A DNA stretch of 64,000 nt, from positions 4,809,501 through 4,873,500 of the forward strand of contig PQWQ01000001.1 of the NCBI GenBank assembly GCA_002943765.1, read 5' to 3'. This DNA is from Psoroptes ovis (taxonomy: Eukaryota > Arthropoda > Arachnida > Sarcoptiformes > Psoroptidae). This document shows, piece by piece, positions 48,981-62,317 of this stretch (its first letter is position 1; each line of letters opens with the position of its first letter). The translations under genes were made by a program, and so were the position numbers. Below the pieces are notes generated by a model. The model worked only from the letters and a program-made list of their open reading frames with translations, searched no databases and was not told where the DNA came from.

Positions 48981-49910
48981 TTAACATATTGACGTTGAAT
49001 GGGACAAATGTTTTGACATGTCTACATAAGGTCTTATTTTAAGGAAGGACATATTTTATCTTGATATATAATGCAAAATATTCATGGATTCATATAGCGA
49101 ATTGCTTTTGAGTATATAGTTTCAATTGAATTCTTGAATATAATGAATGATGATTTATCATTGTATCATTCAAACGTCATCAATTATCAATGTATTATCA
49201 TCATTTCAAAAAATATATTTGCCGAAAGAAGTAGCACGTGAAGGTAAAATCATATGAAATATATAGATAAATACTTCGTTATATTTATCTCAGGTCCTTG
49301 GCTGACGTAATTGATTTTTTCATTGGTCAAAAATGGTCCAAAAAAGCAACCAGAACCAGTGGCAACAATACATTTTTTGTGCACACGGAACACACGGAAT
49401 TCTGGATGAGATGTTACAACGAAGAAAATTCTCTTCTAGTTATGAATATATCACATTCATATGTTTGTTCATATTGTTTCTGGTGAACTCATTCGATAAT
49501 ATCAAACAAATAAGCATTCGGATTGATTATATATATATAAATTGAACCAAAAATTCAATTTAATTCTATATATTGGAATAAATATGCAGACCATGGTACT
49601 GAAGAATTTCGTGTATGTTTAACTAAGAGAATAATCTTTCAAAATACAAAATAATTCAATAATTGTGTAATATATGGTAAACTATATGTGAATGTATGTA
49701 GCATCACTAGCATTAACCAAAGAGAATTGAACCAAAGATATTCACGAAGAAAGATAGATAGATATTGGAGAAAAATAAATAAAAAAAATACCAGAATTTT
49801 TCTAATATGAAAATATGTTGGAAAATTGAATAATTTTGAGTAAAAAAAAATTGAATTCACCAATATGAGAATATATACACAAATTTCAATGTTATTTTTC
49901 AATTGAAATT

Positions 49911-49970
49911 GAATTGAATTGAATTGAATTGAATTGTATTGTATTGAATTGAACTGAATTGAAATTGAAA
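49911..49970. repeat. (GAATT)n pentanucleotide repeat
   Basis: About ten GAATT-type units with a few single-base changes (GTATT, GAACT). AT-rich minisatellite-like sequence in the spacer. Confidence 0.88.
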
Positions 49971-50351
49971 TAAATAAAGGATTCATTTCGATTTCATTTT
50001 AATTTATTTATTTATTTTTCATTTCTACTGATTTTAATTATATTCACTCATACATGATACCAATGTGTTTATGTGTGTGTGTGTGTAACTGTGTACATTA
50101 TTATTGAATGTAAATGTGTTTGATACATGTTTAATTGTTTATCGTTACGATGTTTAAATGATCAAAATAATAATGATCGGTTGTTTGGTCGTTGATTTTA
50201 TTGATTTGATTGATTGATCGATTGATGATTATATGTGTGTTTGTGTGCATATTTATTATACGTGTGTGTGTGTGTGTTTGATGTATCAATATCAATATCA
50301 ATGTGATTGATTTTTGTGTGTCGGTTAATAATGATGAATTGAATCAAATTC

Positions 50352-50375
50352 TTTTTTTTTTTTTTTTTTTTTTTG
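50352..50375. repeat. Poly-T tract
   Basis: A run of about 24 T in the spacer upstream of GNB5. Confidence 0.8.
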
Positions 50376-50768
50376 AAATTCATTTTATTTCAATTTATTT
50401 TTGTTTGATTGTTTGCGTGTACTGCCAAATATTGTTCAAAATATTTCACAAAAATGTGATTTATTGATATATTATCATAATATTATGATTCAAGTTTTGT
50501 AAAATTTTATTTGTTTGTTTGTTTGTATTGTTATATGTTCAATTCAATATAAAACATGATTTATTTCGCAAATCAATGCATCCATATTGATGCATTCATC
50601 ATCAGCATTGATCAAACATCGACTAATAATAATAATAATCAACCATTCCTTTTTGGCTCAAAAAAAATTGAATTTTTCTGTTTGCTAAGCATCAATAAAT
50701 AATTCTAATAATTATCATCAAATCCTATTTCAATTCGTTCATCATCTTTGATTTTCTTGAAAAAAATT

Positions 50769-53295
50769 ATGGCCACAAGTGAAACATCTAAATCATCTTC
50801 ACCGATAAATACAACAGCAACATCAACAACAGCAACGACAACGACCACAACGACGAATGTAACATCGACAAAAAATAGTGCCATTATCTTTGATAATGTC
50901 AATTTTATCAGTAATAATAAAAGCAATGATCATTTAAATGATAAGAAAATTTTACAAAAACAACTACAACAGCCACAACAAACTGTCAAAAATATTAATA
51001 TCAATAATAATAGTAATAGTAATAATAATAATAATAGTGATAAAATTAATACAAATACAAATAAATTAATAAATCAATCATTGACTGTAAATACTTCGAC
51101 GATATCAACGACAACAATAAAATCAACAATATCATCATCATCATCATCATCATCAACAACAACAACCATAACGAATGTTACAAATACAATAAATTCATTG
51201 AATTCAATTGAATCTAAAACAACAACAACAACATCATCATCATCATCATCATCATCAACAACAACAACCATAACGAATGTTACAAATACAATAAATTCAT
51301 TGAATTCAATTGAATCTAAAACAACAACAACAACATCATCATCATCATCATCATCACAATTTCAACAATTAACTCAAACATCATCCGCATCATCATCTAT
51401 TAATAGATCATTGACACCACCTTCATCACCATTACTGAAAGATAGTGATAATAATGATAATAATAATAAGAATACTGAAGAATCGATAAATAAAACAATG
51501 GCCGCCACTGTTGTCACTACAGCACCATCAACAGCAACAACTAGTGAATTTAATAAATTATCATCATCATCATCTTCCGGTACAGTTATGGCAACAACAT
51601 CAATATCGACAGTAACAGCAGCAACAATAACAACAAATGATGAAAATACTATCGATTCATTGAGAAAAGAATTAGAAAGATTAAAATTAAGATTAGAAGA
51701 AGAAAGAAATAAATTAAATGATGTTTCATGTATGTCATTGATATTTGTTTTTCGAAATCTGTTCATATACAAAACAAATCTAATTTTATTTCCTTTTGTT
51801 GTAATTAGTTTCTTCCGCTGCCAATCGTTTAGATCAAATATCAGTTCTTAATATAAAACCACGTAGACATCTGAAAGGACATATTGGAAAAGTATTATCA
51901 TGTAATTGGTCTAATGATAATCGTCATATAGTCAGTAGCTCACAAGATGGTCGTGTAATTGTTTGGGATGCATTTACGGCGACAAAAGTAATTTTGGACA
52001 ATTGTAATATTGAATTGATGATTTATGAATATTCTTTTCATATTCTTTGATTAGGAACATACAATTACAACGCCAACTACATGGGTTATGTCAACTGCAT
52101 ATGCTCCTTCAGGAAATTTTATCGCTTGTGGGTATGTAAACTATTTTTCACATTATTATGATATTAATTGCATATGGCTAATGATGACAATTTTTTGGTT
52201 CATTTCTCAATCGAAAAAGTGGCCTCGATAACAAAGTGACAGTTTACCCTTTGACATACAGTGATGAAGATATCTCTTCAAAGAAGAGATCAGTAGGCAC
52301 ACATACATCTTATATGTCCTGTTGTTTATTTCCTGGTTCTGATCAGCAAGTAAGTGAGCAGCAATCCAATTGAAATTCAATTCAAATAATGATCTTTGCT
52401 TCAAAGATTTTAACAGGCAGTGGTGACAGTACGTGTTCACTATGGGATGTTGAATGTGCAACATTAATACAAAGTTTTCATGGACATTCAGGTGATGTGA
52501 TGTCAATCGATTTATCACCATCTGAAATGAGCAATACATTCGTTTCTGCTGTATGTATTATTAATCATTGGTTGTTTTTTGAAATTAATAACGATAATTT
52601 ATCTTCATAAAAATATTTTTTAAAGGGCTGTGATAGACAAGCACTTATTTGGGATCTACGCAGTGGTCAATGTGTTCAATCATTTGAAGGACATGATGCC
52701 GATATTAATTGTGTAAAATATTTTCCAAGTGGTGATGCCATAATAACCGGATCTGATGATGCAACGGTAATTGAATTATATTCATTTATAATCATTATTG
52801 TAATTATAAAATATGATCATATAATTAATATGTTTGATGCTATGAAATATTCCCGAAAATAGTGCCGCTTATTCGATCTTCGTGCAGATCGTGAAGTTGC
52901 CATTTATTCCAAAAAGAGTATCATTTTCGGTGTAAATTCAGTCGATTTTTCTATTAGTGGTATGTTTTCAATCAAATTCCAATGAATGATTGATTATTGT
53001 ACAATAATAATTCTTAATTTATTTCATTGATCAAAAATAGGTCGTTTATTATTTGCCGGTTATAATGATTATACAATCAATGTATGGGATACATTGAAAT
53101 GTCAACGATTATGTGTCCTATATGGACATGAAAATCGTGTTACATGTGTTCGTGTATCAACCGATGGAACGGCATTAGCCAGTTCTAGTTGGGATTTTAG
53201 TCTTAAAGTAATTATTATTATTATAAAAATAATGATTAATGTTAATATTAATTAATTTTTTTTCTCAAAAATTAATTTCATAGATTTGGACATGA
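50769..53295 (+). CDS. GNB5: G protein beta-5 subunit with long low-complexity N-terminus
   Basis: Nine exons: 50769-51729, 51809-51987, 52055-52131, 52220-52349, 52407-52550, 52626-52766, 52863-52959, 53041-53207 and 53284-53295, giving 635 aa. The coiled coil IDSLRKELERLKLRLEEERN (about residues 294-313) is followed by seven WD repeats ending LKIWT. Gbeta5-specific stretches are GRVIVWDAFTATKEHTITTP, WVMSTAYAPSGNFIACGGLD, ILTGSGDSTCSLWDVE, GCDRQALIWDLRSGQCVQ, CRLFDLRADREVAIYSKKS and FAGYNDYTINVWD. Gbeta5 pairs with the GGL domain of R7-family RGS proteins to switch off Gi/o signalling in neurons. The first roughly 290 residues are Ser/Thr/Asn-rich and absent from other animals' Gbeta5 (about 350-395 aa). 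They contain a 34-residue tandem duplication. Exon 4 has a weak acceptor (no pyrimidine tract) but the frame is convincing. Confidence 0.95.
51121..51358 (+). repeat. Tandem duplication (102-bp period) inside GNB5 exon 1
   Basis: Two copies of a unit coding for TITNVTNTINSLNSIESK plus poly-Thr and poly-Ser lie head to tail. The ACCATAACGAATG landmark is at 51165 and again at 51267. The copies are nearly identical and in frame (34 codons), pointing to a recent duplication mediated by the flanking ATC/AAC repeats. Confidence 0.9.
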
Positions 53296-54315
53296 TAAAA
53301 CTAATTATTATTACTGATATAATAATGACGATTGAGCAATTATTGATCAAGTCAATAAAATCCAATAATAACAATAACAATTATCATCGAATTTTTTTTC
53401 AAGCAAATAATTTGGAAAAAAAGATGGAAAGAAAAAAAAGGTTTAAAATTTGTTAAAAATTCTATTCACATTTGTTGATATTAATTATAATAATTATAAT
53501 TGATTACAAATTATAATCAATGAATTATCATAATACTTTTAAAAAATGAATAATAATAATAATGATAAATCATAGTTATGATTATGATTATTTTATTATT
53601 ATTATTATTGAATTGAATTGAATTGTATGTAATAATAATAATAATAATGATGAATGAATGAAAATATTATTATTATTATTTTATTATTATATTATTGTTT
53701 TTCGTTCTCTCTCTCTTTCATTTGATCTCTCGAATAATAAAAAAATGATATGTGTAATATGTTAAAATTAAAAATTTATATTTAAAAATAAATAAATAAA
53801 GGATGATGTTCAATTCATCTTGAATAAAAATAATTAAAATTAATTTTAAAGAATGTCCACCTACCATTCATTTCATTGAAATTCATTGCATTGAAATTCA
53901 TTGAAAATAACAACATTGAACATGTTTCATTGAAAATAACACAAAAAAATGATTGAAAATTTGAAAAAAAAATAATTTTATTATTTCATTTATAAATTAC
54001 ACATATATCAATTATTTATTTATTTTACACATATGAAATGGGATCATTAAATGATAAAATATAAGTAAATATACAAAATGAAAAAAAAAAATTTGTTGAT
54101 TGTCGATTATCGAAAATGGCAGCTAAAAATTTTCATTATCATCATCATCAATATGTGTATGATTAGAAAATAATGATGATGAATATTTATATGTATTTAC
54201 ATTTGATGGAAAATATAGATGAAAAAAAATTGTCAAAATTTGTTTTTGTATTTATTTACACATTTATTTGACGATCGATCAGCTGTGATTCAATCGATTG
54301 ATTGGTTGATTAAAA
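53296..54315. other. Convergent 3' region GNB5-EGFR
   Basis: About 1 kb between the stop codons of two convergent genes. It must hold both 3' UTRs. AATAAA signals on the plus strand occur at 53791-53800. (TAA)n repeats lie near 53632-53646 and a TC-rich CTCTCTCTC occurs near 53707. No gene is seen. Confidence 0.55.
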
Positions 54316-57300
54316 TTAGACAGTCGTTTCACTACGTCTTAATGGCTGTAATTCACGTTGTAACCAATCTAATTCGTTATAATATTGATGATCATCCGAT
54401 GATTCTTCATGTTCTTCGCTTGAGCTAAATTTTCTTGAATTATTATTCGAATTATTTATATTATTAATTGGATTAATGTTCATATTTGTATTGATATTGG
54501 TGCTATTACTACTATTATTGTTAGTGTTATGATTCATGTTCAATGGAAAAAAACCATTAGGATGTGCACCGAATGAACCTTGTAATGAATGAAAAGCTGA
54601 ATTCGATGTGACCGATGATGATGTTGATGATAATGGCTTACGACGTGTCATTATTCCATTGTGCAATGGAAATGTTTGTGCTGAAGTTATTGATGGCGCT
54701 GTCGGTGATAATTGATTAACATATTCATGATCGATACGATTATTCATTAGTAAATATTCTGGATTCTCTATACACGTTTGCGGTATCAATGGCTGACCAT
54801 TTGGATATTCATTCGAATTCATAGGGAAGCCATTCGGATTACCGTTTGCAAGTCCATTCATCATTTCCATATAAGTTACTTGATTTACCATAGGTCCAGC
54901 TGGCGATGGCATTAAATAATCATCTTCATCGACAGGTAAATTGAATTTAAATTGATCCATTGTTGCGTGACCATTCATCATGTTACGTCGAATCAATTCA
55001 TTTAATTCACCTATTGAATGATTAAAATGAATAAAGTTTAATTAAAAAATCAAGGATCATAATAGAGTCAAAGTGTTCTCACCTTTATCCATGAATTTAA
55101 CGGGGTCAAGTGAAGAATTATCGCGAAAATGACCATTTGTACCATTAGACATTGAAATGCGATTAGTTCCATACGGATCATTCATACCATGCATGAACAT
55201 ATTATTATATTGACTTTCAGGCCCTAAATGTCGTGGTTGAACTGTATTGAAACGCGAATCCATTTCATCATTATGGCCAAAAATTAGACCACCATTAATG
55301 GGGTCACCTTCAAATCCTCTATCATCCATAAATTTCTTGATCGGTGTTGGTGGCGGTTGTTGCTTGCAACTATTCAATGCATGTAATGATTTACTTGGTT
55401 GAAGATATTCTTCAGCATCCATGATTGTTTCAGGCCCTTCAATAGGCATCGATAATGATCGAATCAATTCTTTTTCATCTTGCTGTGTATATGATGGTAA
55501 GCGCATCAATTTATCGCCTTTTATAACCAAATATCGACCTGGATCTCGAGCCATTTTTGCAAATTCTTCAGCCAATTCTTTGAATGATGGACGAGATTCA
55601 GGATCAATCATCCAACATTTGACCATTAGCATGTATACATCGATTGTACAAATTGTAGGCTGTGGTAATCTTTCACCTTTTTCCAATAAATCCGGAACAT
55701 CACGCGCAGAAATGTTTTCATAAGGTTTCCCACCATATGTTAAAAGTTCCCATACTAAAAGCAAAAGATAATTGATGATTGTTATATTGATAATTTATTG
55801 CTAGAAATTATTCATGTAATTACCTGTTACACCGAAACTCCAAACATCACTTTTATGAGTGAATATTCTATGTTGAATACATTCTAATGCAAGCCATTTG
55901 ATTGGCATTTTGCCTCCAGCTGCTTTATATTCATCTTCATCGATTTCCAATAATTTGGCTAAACCAAAATCAGTAATCTTAACCCATCCGGGTGTTTGTA
56001 ATAGAACATTTCGCAACGCTAAATCTCTATGCACCATTCTTTTCTCTTCAAGATAAGCCATACCTCTAGCTATTTGTGTGCACCAATTTAATAATGGTTT
56101 TGAACCAATCTTGTCTTTGTTATTACGAACATAATCTAATAAACAGCCTAAAGGCATTAATTGAGTCACGAGCATCAATTGTGATGTCATGCAAACAGCC
56201 AACAATTTCAATAAATTAGGATGATCAACACTGGCCATTATATAGGCTTCTTCAAGAAATTCTTTGTTTGTATTTGACTGTGTACCTTCACGCAAAACTT
56301 TAATTGCAACTGGTATTTTGAAATTTTCACCTTCAGGAACCCAAACACCTTTGTAGACAGTACCGAATGCACCAAAACCAAGAATTCCACCTTTACGTAA
56401 TTCAGCTTCTTTAACAATTCTTAATTGTGCAAGATTTGGTTTAACATTCGATGGTTTTAATGGTTCATTGTCATCATAACCAGTCATACGCATTGTCAGC
56501 TTCATTGTGTTCTCTTTAGTTCTGGCTCTTTGAAGCCATTGATAGCTGAATATGGCAAGGAATACACCGAATAAAACAATGCATACTGCAGCACCGCCAA
56601 TGATTACAGGCCATGGATCCTCTTCTGGGTTACTACCGTACATAATATTAGGATCTTTATCCGAACAAAACGGATCTTCATTTTTATCTTCGAATACTTT
56701 ATACGGTTTTTCAGGTGGACAAGTAGCCGTACAATTGAATGACTTTTTATCATCGTCAAGATATACACGATAATTTCGGCAAGCAATACAATGACTAGAA
56801 GTTGGTCCACGACAACGGCGACATTCATCGGCACATTTTACACATTTATGATGTTCTTCATCAGCATAATGATCACGAGGACATTGATCTTCACATTGTT
56901 CACCAGAACTATAGCGTAAACATTCACATACTGATACATGTATGCCGAATGCCGTACAATTTTTACAACGTTGATGACATTTTCGGCAAACAGATTTTCC
57001 TGTCAATGATTTCAGTGCACCTTCTTCTTGTGGACCAATATATTCATGATAAAATCCTTCGGGGCATGGTTCATCTGCTTTCAAACATTCTTCGACAACA
57101 TTCGGATCAAACATACTGACGATTGCTTTTTCACAACTATTACAACCACCTTCACCAAGTCTATTCAATGGCCCAGTACAGCCAGACACACAATTTTCAT
57201 GGCATGATTTACATTGTCCATCTTGAGGATATTTCGAAACTGGACATTCTCGAACACAAAATGGTCCATCACGAATATGTTTACATTTATGACAATTACG

Positions 57301-60300
57301 TGGTCCAGGTCCTGAACAAGCATTATCACATTCTTCATGACAATGTTTACAAATCTTATCACCAGCATCATAAATCCTTTTAAAATCAAAGGAGAAAAAT
57401 TGTAATTTTTTCTTTTAATTTTAAGAAATTCACAACACTTACCCAAGGGATGAATTACAATTGGGTACACAGGTTTCACCTAACCTGTACGATTTACATG
57501 AAACACATTCATCTGGTCCTGGACCCCAACAGCCGTCTGATCCACATTCACTGTGACAAACAAGACCTTCAGCCTCTGTGTGAAGAAATTCGGGAAAAAA
57601 AATTTTCATGAAATAATGGACTATGACATTAAACTAAGCATAAACTTTTTTTTTATTCAAGTTCATTATTTGATCACGATCAAAGAAATTCAAAACAAAT
57701 AGGTCGTATAAGGATAAGGAAAAATCGAAGAAAAATGATTAAAGAAAATCGAAGAAAGAAAAAAAAATAAGGAAAATAAAGGACAATCAACCGTATGACC
57801 CATGTTCACACACAGTCTTATATGCATTCAATGACAATGAAAATTTTTATTATTCGTTGACCTATTGATAAGAGACCATGGGAACCGACCAAACAGAGTA
57901 AGATAGGATCGAAAAGTTTAGGTTTTTTTTTTCATTTTTAAAAATGGTTAAGAAAATAGAACAAGTTAAATAAAGAAATGTATGACAATATGAGGATATA
58001 TTTTTTTAAAAATAATACTTACTGCATTCGCTTTCATTACGATTACTTTGCATTAATATATGATGATTAGATGAATTTGCCAATTTTCTCCAATCAATTT
58101 GGCTAGCAAAACATAAATCTTGATTTTCCAGAATGGCCACTGAACCGAATTCAACTCGTTTTAATGAACGTAAACCGAGTGATGTTAGCGATGTTTTTAC
58201 AATATAAATGGCTGAAAAATATTCAGTCAATGTACGTCCACCGACTGTTTCAAGATTACGAAAATATGATAAATTTTTAAAATCAGGATGTGATGCTTGA
58301 ATGTTTAAGAAGCCAGTGATTTCTCTTAATGTACTGAATACTTCTAATTTACTTGGATGAAATGGTTGATAACGTGGACCGAAACTAAAATTTTGATACA
58401 CTTCTTGATAACCACCGAATGATGTATCTAAAATTGTAATCGATCCTTCAATAATTGTACAACCTTTGAATGAATCAATATTTGTTGAATGTACAATATC
58501 AACACCAGGACAATTTTTTGGACATGGTCCATCACATGGTACACATTCACCATTGACGGATTTTTTACCAACCGGACAACTTCGTACACAAGCACCATTA
58601 TCTTTTAGCAAATGTTCAGGACAATTTTTAACACACGTAGCACCGTATGCATATTTTCCTTCGGGATTAACTTCCCATGAATATGTTGCCGGATTATAGC
58701 GCATCATTGGTGGACATTCTTGTTTACAAATTCCATCATCATAAAAATTGCGACAAGCCTTTTTTGAGAGTACAAAATAAATAATTGAATTGATTGAAAT
58801 GATCATCGAAAAAATGGTTAGAATAATCAATGAGAACATACCAAGCAATCACTTTGTTTTGGCCCAGTACAACCACCTGCACAAAATAAATGGCAACATT
58901 CTCTTGGATTCGAACCAAAACATCTTCCTTGATGACATTGTGGCGAGCATTTAATTTTTGAAAATTTCTGACAATTATGTGGTCCTTCACCCCAACATCC
59001 TTCTGGACAGCTTTCATGACAACTGGGGCCTAACATTTTTTTTCATTTTCAAAAAAAAAAAAAAAAAAAAAATACAAATTCATTCATAAAAATCAAAATA
59101 AATTAGAAAATATATAATTAAAAAAAAAATACTACAAACATACATGCACGTTCTGGTTGAGTGAAATTATAAACATAAATTGTTTTGGCACCAGGACCAC
59201 TCAATATTTCATCCCAATTCAATGTACGAATGTGACATAGATTGTAATTGTTGAAAAAACCGACATTACCAACCAATATGTCTATGAAGAGAATAAAATG
59301 AATGATAATTTTTTCAATTAAGCAAAATAAATACAAATTACAAAATAATTATTTTAAAAATTAAAAATTTTTCATACCTCTAAGTGAAGGTGCTTCCAAA
59401 TTTTCCATTCGACTCAGTGTTACCATCAGCGCAAATTCTTCATCTCGTACATTCAATTTAAATAATGAACGTCCACGAATAATTTGCAGGCTAGGCAACA
59501 CTATACGTTTAACATCAACATGTGATATCAACACGTAACCAGTCACTTCACGTATGTATTGTAAAAAACTAAGATCCAAATTTTTATCCTGTAACCATGT
59601 TAATTCAAGATTACCATCAACATATGTACAATTTGTATAACGATCTCTTAAATTTTGAAAATGATGATCACGATTCGATGGCACTGACATACGGCCATTT
59701 GTACCAATACAAACTAAAGAAAAAAAACAATTTAAAGAATAAGAATTAAAAATTAGAAAAATTTATTTATTCTTTGGTAAAGATAAAATCAATTATTATA
59801 TTTAAAGGAATGATAATAAATAGGAATTATATGCACCCTTTTACACTTAAAAAAACATTTTCAAAGATTATTGTCAAAATTTTAAGATTTTTTTTCCATT
59901 GAAAAAACAAAGAATACATTAAAATCAGTGAAACAATCATAAATTTTCGAAATTTTAAAAAGTCAAATGGCAAAAGTCACTGAATAACTAAAATAATAAA
60001 AGAAGAGACTATTCACTTTTTCGTTTTCAAATTGATAATTGAACGAAATTGAAATCGTTGTGAATCGAAATGACCATCAAGCAAATGAAAAAAAAAAAAA
60101 CAATGACAACCGACCAGTATGTGGCCTTGCATTTATTATTGTTATTGCATTACTTAGTATATCATTGAATGTCAAGTTTGATGTGGCCAACAACAAATAA
60201 GTGTTGTCATTTTGTGGGTAAATGTAATGAACAAATGGAAAGAACCCAAAAGCGAAAAGAATTATTTTCAAGAGAAAAAATCGAACATAAAACCAATCAA

Positions 60301-62317
60301 AATGTATTTTCTCTGTGATTGAATAGTTCGGATAGTTCTTCGATAACTTTTTTTTTCTAGAAATGACCATCTCGTTATCATCAAAATATGATGACGACTA
60401 TGGGGGTAAAAGTCGACGACGACGACGAACGATCGACGACAATGAATTTTTGATGATAATCATTGATGATGATGATGAATCAAGAAAACAAGAATCACCA
60501 TCATCATCACCATCGCCGCCATGATCATCATCAGACATGTTTGGCAAGTATTTAAAACGATAAATATATCATATCGAAATGATAATCGTACATATATTCA
60601 ACAAGTGTTTCATAGTTAGTTTTGTATGTGTGCAATTTTTCAAACAGACAAAATCTTCGAGTTAATTCTTTTGGATGCAATTTGATCGTATTTTGTCATA
60701 AAATTGATTGAACGACAACAACATTAAGATGAATTGATTGGAGATGAGGCAAAAAATCAATTAATTTTCAAAACAATAATCTCTGTCTGTTTGCCTGTTT
60801 TGAATGTGACAAAAAATTAATTTTAAAAATTGAATGATTGTATGGATCAATCGTTGTTGGTAATCGTGGGTAATAAATAATAATAAAAACGAACGAATGA
60901 ATGATTGAACAATAAAATTTTAATTGAAAATATTTAAAATTGATTAATTTTCTCTTGAGGGTATGAACTTTTGAGCAAAGCAAAACAGGCATAATAAATA
61001 CGAATAAACATATTCAAAAGATTAAAAAACGAATACCAATCGTAAAAAATCCATGATTTAAAACATGTACAAATAATAAATAAAACGAAAAGCAAACAAA
61101 AACTTGTTGCGCTAGCCATTCATAAGTCATAAAATTTTCTATGATGAATCCTTAATGTAATGTGGCAATAAACAATAAAATTTTTCAATCAATTTTTACG
61201 AAGAAATTTGAGAATTTCAATTTTGGCAATTTTACAAAAAGATATTTCAAAGCAAAAACACATTGATTGATTGAAACACAAACACACACATGGGAATACA
61301 CAAATGATTTTAAGACATTTCTGCTCTGAAAAAGCTTAGAAAAACTTATCAAAGTTGAAAGTTTTTGAATTTTTGAAAAATTTTGAAAATTTAAAATGAT
61401 TCAAATTCAAAACAATTTTATTGGAAATTAAAAACAAACTAACTTTTTCCTTTTACAGGTGCTGGCGGTATTAATTGATGACGATTATTACTGTTGTAAT
61501 AATATTGATCTAATGATGTGGTACCATCTCTGACCAGAATACAACTCACTAAATGTTCACTATTATTCATAATTGTAATCAATATTATGAATAATAACAG
61601 CGAAATGTGTTTGAAATCGACATTTATCAATGGTAATTTTGATGTTATTAATGTTGATTTTTGATTTAGATGATGATTATATTTATTTAAATTATTTAAT
61701 TTATTCATTTTAAATGACCTTGATGTAAATAAATATTTATTGATTATATAATTTAAATAAATTAATACAAATGATAACGTGGATGATGATGATGATGATT
61801 GCAGCAACCAATGAAGATTATGTTTATTTCGATTATAATAATGATAATTATTTTGTTCAATATGACTATCAACATTATAATTAATTAAATCACAGACATG
61901 GATTATTGAATTATTTGAATATTTTACATTTTGATTATTATCATTATCATTATTAATGATATTATTAGTATTAGTATTATTGGAATTAGAATGATGATGA
62001 ATCTTTTTTTGATTCATTTTCGGTTGTTGTTGATAATAATTATGATCCATTTGTAATATTGAGCTTTTTGTTGACGAACTTGTCATTAATATTTCATTTT
62101 TACATTGTAATAAATGTTTTTGATATTTTAAATATGGTTGCTGTTCATCATCATTGTTATTATCATTGATATTGTTATTATTACAAATAAATAATGAAGA
62201 TGATGATGATAATTTTTGAATATTTTCATTGTTTGTTTTGGCTTCAATTGTTGCTGTTTTGATAATTGATTGATTATCAACAATCGATTTCGATTTGTTT
62301 CGATCAATTATTAGCAT
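54316..62317 (-). CDS. Egfr: Epidermal growth factor receptor tyrosine kinase
   Basis: Nine exons: 61444-62317, 59378-59713, 59144-59281, 58842-59029, 58023-58758, 57443-57575, 55824-57376, 55083-55754 and 54316-55010. All are in frame: 1774 aa (human 1210, Drosophila about 1430). The ectodomain has L1 (KICIGTNGRM), furin-like Cys-rich regions (CPEGCWGEGP), L2 (FKGCTIIEGSITI) and further Cys-rich repeats as in invertebrate EGFRs. The transmembrane helix is at about 1057-1080. The kinase has LGFGAFGTVYKG (about 1134), VAIKVL Lys (about 1161), HRDLALRN (about 1251), DFGLAKLL (about 1271) and MPIKWLALE. The tail has DDYLMP, NPEYLLM (Shc-type) and EYVNQ (Grb2-type) tyrosines, and ends ETTV, a class I PDZ ligand. 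The receptor drives Ras/MAPK signalling. The long N-terminus before the hydrophobic LLLFIILITI segment is unusual. Translation may really start at an internal ATG, for example residue 204 (61708). Confidence 0.96.
59714..61443 (-). other. EGFR intron 1
   Basis: A 1.7-kb intron, the largest in this gene. It includes an open frame at 60077-60370 with an ATG and a hydrophobic leader (see findings), and a (GAT/ACG)-rich patch near 60410-60530 containing GACGACGACGACGAACGATCG. No other coding content is recognised. Confidence 0.6.

Larger units (their letters stand above)
47194..50768. other. Divergent intergenic region (Ig module / GNB5)
   Basis: 3.6 kb that should hold the promoters of the minus-strand Ig module and the plus-strand GNB5. 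It includes a decayed piggyBac-like remnant (48861-48980), a (GAATT)n repeat (about 49911-49970), TG-rich tracts near 50075 and 50262, and a poly-T run (about 50352-50375). Open frames here (for example 48609-48860 and 49298-49486) have no recognisable protein content. Confidence 0.5.

Noticed and set aside
51074..51772. Asp/Val-rich minus-strand frames
   Set aside because: Antisense shadows of the Ser/Thr-rich Gbeta5 exon 1.
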